Positions 59,994 to 64,000 of a stretch of 64,000 bases of DNA are shown piece by piece; position 1 is the first letter of the stretch; each line of letters opens with the position of its first letter. Both the position numbers and the translations under genes were made by a program. The notes beneath the pieces are model-generated. The model was given only the letters and a program-made list of their open reading frames with translations, did not search any database and was not told where the DNA came from. Origin of the DNA: Candidatus Halobonum tyrrellensis G22 (GTDB lineage: Archaea > Halobacteriota > Halobacteria > Halobacteriales > Haloferacaceae); contig NZ_ASGZ01000004.1 of NCBI RefSeq assembly GCF_000495475.1, positions 1 to 64,000 of the forward strand, in the 5' to 3' direction.

Positions 59994-60473
59994 CTAGAAC
60001 TTGACGTTCGACGTCGAGGTGAGGTCCGCCGGGTCGCGTTCGACGCCGCCCGCCGCGACGAACTCGTAGCCGTCGTCGGTGAGGTAGACGTCGCCGTCGC
60101 GGACGGTGACGTCGACCCCGTCGAGGTACGCCCCCTCGCAGGGACCGTGGGTGCAGCGACCGGTCGCCCCCTCGAACATCGCGCTGTGGTTCGCACAGAC
60201 CAACTCGCCGGCGCGTTTGGGCGCACCCGACCCCTTGTCGAGACGGATGTGCGTGAAGTGCATACACCGGTTGATCCAGCCCGCGATCCGGTCGCCGCCG
60301 GTGTGTTCGCCGTCGTCATCGTCTTCGCCGTCGTCACCGTCGCTCCCGTCGGCCGTGTCCACCCGCGTCAGAACCGCCTCGTCCGTCTCGCCCGACTCGT
60401 CGCGCAGGGTGAAGAGGAACGTCGTGTCCGCGGGGACGTTCTCGACGGCGGTGATGCGTCGTCCGGGGTCCAT
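59994..60473 (-). CDS. Rieske [2Fe-2S] domain protein
   Basis: 159 residues, no signal or membrane segment. The cluster ligands are Cys-Met-His in GWINRCMHFTHIRLDKG and Cys-Ala-Asn-His in GELVCANHSAMFEGATG, followed by RCTHGPCEGAYL. An acidic Asp/Gly insertion of about 20 residues precedes the first ligands. Cytosolic Rieske proteins of this kind act as ferredoxin-like carriers or oxygenase partners; no oxygenase is adjacent. Confidence 0.88.
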   Translation of the reverse strand: MDPGRRITAVENVPADTTFLFTLRDESGETDEAVLTRVDTADGSDGDDGEDDDDGEHTGGDRIAGWINRCMHFTHIRLDKGSGAPKRAGELVCANHSAMFEGATGRCTHGPCEGAYLDGVDVTVRDGDVYLTDDGYEFVAAGGVERDPADLTSTSNVKF

Positions 60474-60805
60474 CGCCCCCGGCTTGGCGACGGGGACGCA
60501 AATGTCCTCCCTCCGCGGGGATTCTGACGCGGCGGGACGACGCGACCGGCGGGTGTCGGGTCGGCGGGACGCGCGGCCGGCGCGGGGGGTTCCGCGACCG
60601 GCGGAACCCCGGCGCGTGCGTCCGCCTCGGGAGCGCGCCGGTGCTCCGGTCGTCGCTCGAACCCGGAGACGGGGAGACCGGCGGTGTCGACGCGGACGCC
60701 GAGACGGACGACGGTCGGTGACTATGGTGAGCGACGGAGAAGTCGTGAGGAAAGGTACCGGTCGTGTCGTACCGCTCGGCGTTCGTGACGACCGGCGCGC
60801 AGGAG
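60474..60805. other. 332-base intergenic region upstream of the Rieske gene
   Basis: No gene recognised; sequence is dominated by GC-rich direct words (GCGACCGGCGG and relatives). A T-poor stretch leaves no clear TATA box for the Rieske gene. Ends at the 3' end of tRNA-Met. Confidence 0.4.
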
Positions 60806-60880
60806 TAGCGGGAGGTAGATTTGAACTACCGATCTCCGGGTTATGAGCCCGGCGGAATCTCCTGGCTATCCCATCCCGCT
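60806..60880 (-). tRNA. initiator tRNA-Met (CAU)
   Basis: 75-base cloverleaf. The acceptor AGCGGGA pairs with TCCCGCT, discriminator A. The anticodon stem CCGGG/CCCGG with loop CTCATAA gives anticodon CAU. Three consecutive G-C pairs in the anticodon stem and the A1-U72 pair mark it as an initiator. CCA not encoded and no intron. A TATA-like CCCTTACATG lies about 30 bases upstream on the minus strand. Confidence 0.95.
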
Positions 60881-60956
60881 ACCATATCAAAACCCTCCGT
60901 GCCATGTAAGGGTTGTGTTTCGGGTCGCCGCCGTATGCGACTCTCACCCACGCGAG

Positions 60957-61523
60957 TCACTCGGCGACGCGCCAGGTGAACAGGCTCTCGGCGACGTAGT
61001 TGACGGCCATGCCGACGCCGATGCCGGCCGCCCGCGAGACGACGAACCAGCCGTCGACCCCGGCGACGGTCAGCGGGACGGCGAGGCCGCGGTAGACGGC
61101 CGTGAACGTGGCCAACTGGACCGCGATGCCGCCGAGCCGGACCGCGTTCGAGCGGGCGAGGCGGCGCGCGGTCGCCGCGAGGCCGCGGGTCCCCTGCTGG
61201 GCGAACGTGAACCGGTCGTTGAGCAGGAACATCACGATGACGGCCGTCTCGATGCCCACAGCGGCCGCGAGTTCGGGGAACACCCCGAGTTCCCGCAGCG
61301 CCGTCGAGACGGTCAAGTCGAAGACGAAGCCGACCACGCCGACCGAGACGAACTGGCCGATCCGGGCGCCCGACGCCAGCGCCGCGAGCGTCGATTCCCC
61401 GTCGGTCCCCGTTTCACCCGCAGGCTCGGAGTCGCGGGCGGCGGCGGACTCCGAGTCCCGCTCGGGTCTCGGCTCGGAGTCGACGAGCGACCCCGACCCC
61501 GGGTCGGCGCCGCCGTCGGTCAT
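60957..61523 (-). CDS. GtrA-like membrane protein
   Basis: 188 residues. A polar acidic head of about 50 residues is followed by four helices of the GtrA/DPMS type (RIGQFVSVGVVGFVFDLTVS, AVGIETAVIVMFLLNDRFTF, VQLATFTAVYRGLAVPLTVA, AAGIGVGMAVNYVAESLFTW). GtrA proteins work with lipid-linked sugar transferases. The ATG overlaps the stop of the upstream GT2 gene (ATGA), so the two form one functional pair. Confidence 0.92.
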   Translation of the reverse strand: MTDGGADPGSGSLVDSEPRPERDSESAAARDSEPAGETGTDGESTLAALASGARIGQFVSVGVVGFVFDLTVSTALRELGVFPELAAAVGIETAVIVMFLLNDRFTFAQQGTRGLAATARRLARSNAVRLGGIAVQLATFTAVYRGLAVPLTVAGVDGWFVVSRAAGIGVGMAVNYVAESLFTWRVAE

Positions 61524-62344
61524 CCGGCGTCGCCCCCGGTCCCGGTTCCCGTTCCGCTCCCGGTCGCCGGGTCCCGCTCCGGGTCGGGCGCGTCGACGAG
61601 CGTCGGCGCGTCGCTCCGGTCGAGCAGGCGGTGGAGCCGGTCGTCGCGGATCAGCCGCGCGCGGTGGCGCGCGACCAGCAGCCCCCGCCCCATGTCGAAC
61701 GTGTCGCCGACGGGCGAGACGGTCGACCCGGGCTGGTCGACCCACGTCACGGGCACCTCGGTGACCCGCAACTCCAGCGCCGCCGCGACCGCGAGCAGTT
61801 CGATGTCCCAGACGAACCCCGGCTCGTAGAGGTGGTCGCGCACCGCCGCCCACGCCTCGGCGCTCAGCGCCTTCGCGCCGCACTGGTAGTCGTACAGTTT
61901 CGCGTCGAGGAGCCGGCGGGCGGCCCACGCGAACGCGTCGCCGAGGAGGCGGCGCGCGAGCGTCTGGTGGGAGCGCACGTCGGCGGCGGGGTGGCGGCGC
62001 GACCCGACGCCGAGCTCCGCCCCGCCCGTCCGGACGGCGTCGACCACGTCCGCGAGCGAGTCGGCGGGGGTGGCGCCGTCGGCGTCGGCGAACGCGAGCA
62101 CGTCGGTCGAGAGCGCCTCGAAGCCGGCGGTGACGGCGGCGCCCTTCCCCCGGCGGCGGCGGACGACCCGGCAGTCGACGCCCGGAGGGAGGTCGAGCGC
62201 CGGCGGCTCCGCGCCGGGCGGCACGTCGAGTTCGACCCGGATCTCCTCGGGGTCGAGCGTGGCCCGGAGGTCGCGGAGGTAGCCGACGAGGCGGTCGGGT
62301 CGGGGTCGGTACGCGGGGACGACGACCCCGACGGTCGGCGACAT
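61520..62344 (-). CDS. family 2 glycosyltransferase (dolichyl-phosphate sugar synthase-like)
   Basis: 274 residues. GT-A fold: VGVVVPAYRPRPDRLVGYLR, RRRRGKGAAVTAGFEALSTD, DVLAFADADGATPADSLADV (DxD motif) and DYQCGAKALSAEAWAAV, with no C-terminal membrane helices. The pattern is that of dolichyl-phosphate glucose/mannose synthases, completed in trans by the overlapping GtrA gene. Probably feeds a surface-glycan or protein N-glycosylation pathway. Start ATG 62344 begins the first beta strand. Confidence 0.92.
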   Translation of the reverse strand: MSPTVGVVVPAYRPRPDRLVGYLRDLRATLDPEEIRVELDVPPGAEPPALDLPPGVDCRVVRRRRGKGAAVTAGFEALSTDVLAFADADGATPADSLADVVDAVRTGGAELGVGSRRHPAADVRSHQTLARRLLGDAFAWAARRLLDAKLYDYQCGAKALSAEAWAAVRDHLYEPGFVWDIELLAVAAALELRVTEVPVTWVDQPGSTVSPVGDTFDMGRGLLVARHRARLIRDDRLHRLLDRSDAPTLVDAPDPERDPATGSGTGTGTGGDAG

Positions 62345-62469
62345 GCCTCCCCGTACGCGGCGGGGGAGTGAAAAAGCGTCCGAAACCGCGGCCGAGCGGG
62401 GCTGACCGGCCGTCGGCGCCGGGGCGCGTCCCAAAAGCGACTTACCCGGGCGGCCGCCTCACACGGTCG

Positions 62470-64000
62470 ATGGAGTACGGTCTCGTCGTCCTGTGGCTGT
62501 GCGCGTTCGCCGCGCTCGCGGCGCTCGGTCTCCCCGTGGCGGCGCGGCTGTTCCCCCGCTCGGCCACCGGCGGCGCCGGGTTCGCCCTCCCGCTGTCGCT
62601 CGTCGTCGTCGGCGTCGTCGCCTTCTGGGTCGGCCGGGTCGCGTTCGGCGTCCCCGCGCTGCTCGCGGGGCTGGTCGTCCTCGTCGCCCTCTCGGCGCTC
62701 GCCGCGTTCGACCGCGGCGCGCTCCGCGACGGGAGGGTCGAACTCGACCCGCGGACCCGCGCGGCCGTCGACCGGCCCGCGGTCGTCGACACCGCGGCCG
62801 TGTTCGTCGTCGCGTTCCTCTTTCTGGTCGCCGTTCGGGCGGCCGACCCGGCGGTCCACGCCGCCGGCGGCGAGAAGTTCCTCGACTTCGGCCTGCTCGA
62901 GTCGCTGTTGCGCGCCGGGGCGCTCCCCCCCGAGGACGTCTGGTTCGCGGGCGAGCCGGTGCGCTACTACTACGGCGGCCACCTGCTGTCGGCGCTGCTG
63001 GCGCTGTTGACCGCGACGCCCGCCCGGTTCGCGTACAACCTCGCGCTCGCGGGCTTTTACGCGACGCTCGTGACCGCCGTCTTCGACCTGTCGGGCGCCG
63101 TCGCCGCCAGTCGCGGCGTGTCGCGCCGCGCCGCTGGGCTGCTCGGCGCGTTCGTCGTCGGGGTCGCGTCGAACCTCGCGACGCCCGGCCGCCTCCTCGC
63201 CCGCGCGCTCCCGGCCGACCTCCGGACTCTCGCCCTCGACGCCGCCGGCGTCGACGCCGCGGAGGTCGAGGGGGCGTTCTCCTACTGGACCGCGAGTCGC
63301 GTCATCCCGGGGACGATAAACGAGTTCCCCCTGTTCGCGTGGCTCAACGGCGACCTCCACGCGCACATGCTCGACACGCCGTTCCTCCTGCTCGCGGCGG
63401 CCGTCGCGTTCGCGCTGTTCCGCGCCGGGAGCGCGGACGACTCCGGGTCGGGGACCGAGGCCGGACCCGCGCTCGGGTCCGACGAGCGCCGCCGTCGCCG
63501 ACTGCTCCTGTTCGGACTCCTCCCGGCGGTCGGCGGGCTACAGGCGGTGATCAACACCTGGAGCGCCCCCGCGGTGTTCGGCGTGGTCTGGGTGGGGCTG
63601 ACGCTCGCGCGGACGCCGCCGTGGGCGTTGCTCCCGGGGGGACTCCGCGGACGGGTCGAGCGGGCGGTCGACGGCCGCCGCGTTCGAGCGGAACTCGCCC
63701 GGCCGGCGGTCGCGCTCGGGCTGGTGGCGCTCCCGGCCGCCCTCGCGCTCGTCGTCGGGGCGCCGTTCCTCCTCGGCGCCGTCGCGGGCGGCGGGAGTTC
63801 GCGCGCGCCCGCGCTCGTCACGGCCGACATGCGCTCGTCGCTCGGCGGCCTGCTCGTCGTCCACGGCGCGTTCGCGGCCGCGTTCGGCGCCTACCTGTTC
63901 GCCCGCCTCCGCATCGACGCGGCGGGCGCGGGCGGCGGGGTGAGACGGGACGGCCAGCGCGGGACCGGCTGGCTCGAAGCGGCGGTCGCCGTCGGCTCGG
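62470..64000 (+). CDS. DUF2298 multi-pass membrane protein (3' end beyond window)
   Basis: At least 510 residues, open to the window end. Begins MEYGLVVLWLCAFAALAALG, with many hydrophobic helices. Conserved features of the DUF2298 (YYY) family are EKFLDFGLLESLLRAGALPP, WFAGEPVRYYYGGHLLSALL, VIPGTINEFPLFAWLNGDLH-AHM and INTWSAPAVFG. The acidic loop before YYYGGH resembles GT-C glycosyltransferase loops, so a role in surface-glycan transfer is plausible given the divergent GT2/GtrA pair. TATA-like GACTTACC about 29 bases before the ATG. Confidence 0.9.
   Translation, partial: MEYGLVVLWLCAFAALAALGLPVAARLFPRSATGGAGFALPLSLVVVGVVAFWVGRVAFGVPALLAGLVVLVALSALAAFDRGALRDGRVELDPRTRAAVDRPAVVDTAAVFVVAFLFLVAVRAADPAVHAAGGEKFLDFGLLESLLRAGALPPEDVWFAGEPVRYYYGGHLLSALLALLTATPARFAYNLALAGFYATLVTAVFDLSGAVAASRGVSRRAAGLLGAFVVGVASNLATPGRLLARALPADLRTLALDAAGVDAAEVEGAFSYWTASRVIPGTINEFPLFAWLNGDLHAHMLDTPFLLLAAAVAFALFRAGSADDSGSGTEAGPALGSDERRRRRLLLFGLLPAVGGLQAVINTWSAPAVFGVVWVGLTLARTPPWALLPGGLRGRVERAVDGRRVRAELARPAVALGLVALPAALALVVGAPFLLGAVAGGGSSRAPALVTADMRSSLGGLLVVHGAFAAAFGAYLFARLRIDAAGAGGGVRRDGQRGTGWLEAAVAVGS

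Overview
The window is a very GC-rich stretch of a haloarchaeal chromosome (class Halobacteria). The evidence is acidic proteins, many GTG starts, TATA boxes about 26-30 bases upstream of leaderless starts, an S-layer glycoprotein gene, archaeosortase A, PGF-CTERM proteins, TFB, FtsZ1, Spt5/SecE, archaeal PolX, Trm5 and diphthine synthase. The genus cannot be fixed from the sequence alone. I see no rRNA, CRISPR array, transposase or intact prophage. The content is mostly chromosomal core with scattered lineage-specific genes.

Layout. 1-3547: a cobalamin-type ABC importer (substrate-binding protein cut by the window start, then btuC and btuD). 3583-9368: trm5, a tRNA-Thr(CGU) whose 3' end is duplicated 110 bases downstream (an integration scar), an NAD-dependent epimerase-like gene, two small uncharacterised ORFs, dph5 and artA. 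9523-12126: the S-layer glycoprotein gene with a long leader, beside the archaeosortase expected to process its C-terminus. 12513-17099: a two-domain VOC protein, a MATE exporter, two membrane proteins and a DRG-type GTPase. 17330-21600: a terminal-oxidase neighbourhood (small accessory membrane proteins and coxA). 21656-29500: a thioredoxin-like protein, a HAD hydrolase, a GNAT, an acetate module (acs and a SatP-type transporter), a winged-helix regulator with a membrane partner, and a B12-dependent acyl-CoA mutase large subunit.

29664-43454: mainly information processing and DNA repair. It holds polX, a Mut7-C protein, nreA with a PCNA-binding tail, a TFB paralogue lacking zinc-ribbon cysteines, rnhA, a PadR regulator with a clear operator, pyrophosphatase, a rhomboid protease with a zinc finger, endonuclease V and an SDR. 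43469-49162: a Get3/ArsA ATPase, an aminotransferase, PncC/CinA, a PHP protein, spt5 and secE. 49320-53942: a sensor kinase and a large disordered PGF-CTERM surface protein lie between secE-spt5 and ftsZ1. 54032-60880: dtdA, a cation exchanger, aroE, a repeat-rich helix-hairpin-helix protein, a class IV aminotransferase, a Rieske protein and initiator tRNA-Met. 60957-64000: GtrA, a GT2 glycosyltransferase and a DUF2298 membrane protein running off the window.

Themes that connect genes: envelope biogenesis (archaeosortase, S-layer protein, PGF-CTERM proteins, GT2/GtrA/DUF2298); B12 (importer and mutase); acetate/acyl-CoA metabolism; transcription and translation core. No single obvious new system stands out. 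The best leads are the cysteine-less TFB, the mutase with isobutyryl-type specificity residues, the PadR operator, the tRNA-Thr scar, the split ftsZ1/secE-spt5 neighbourhood and a 28-residue membrane ORF in the cox region.
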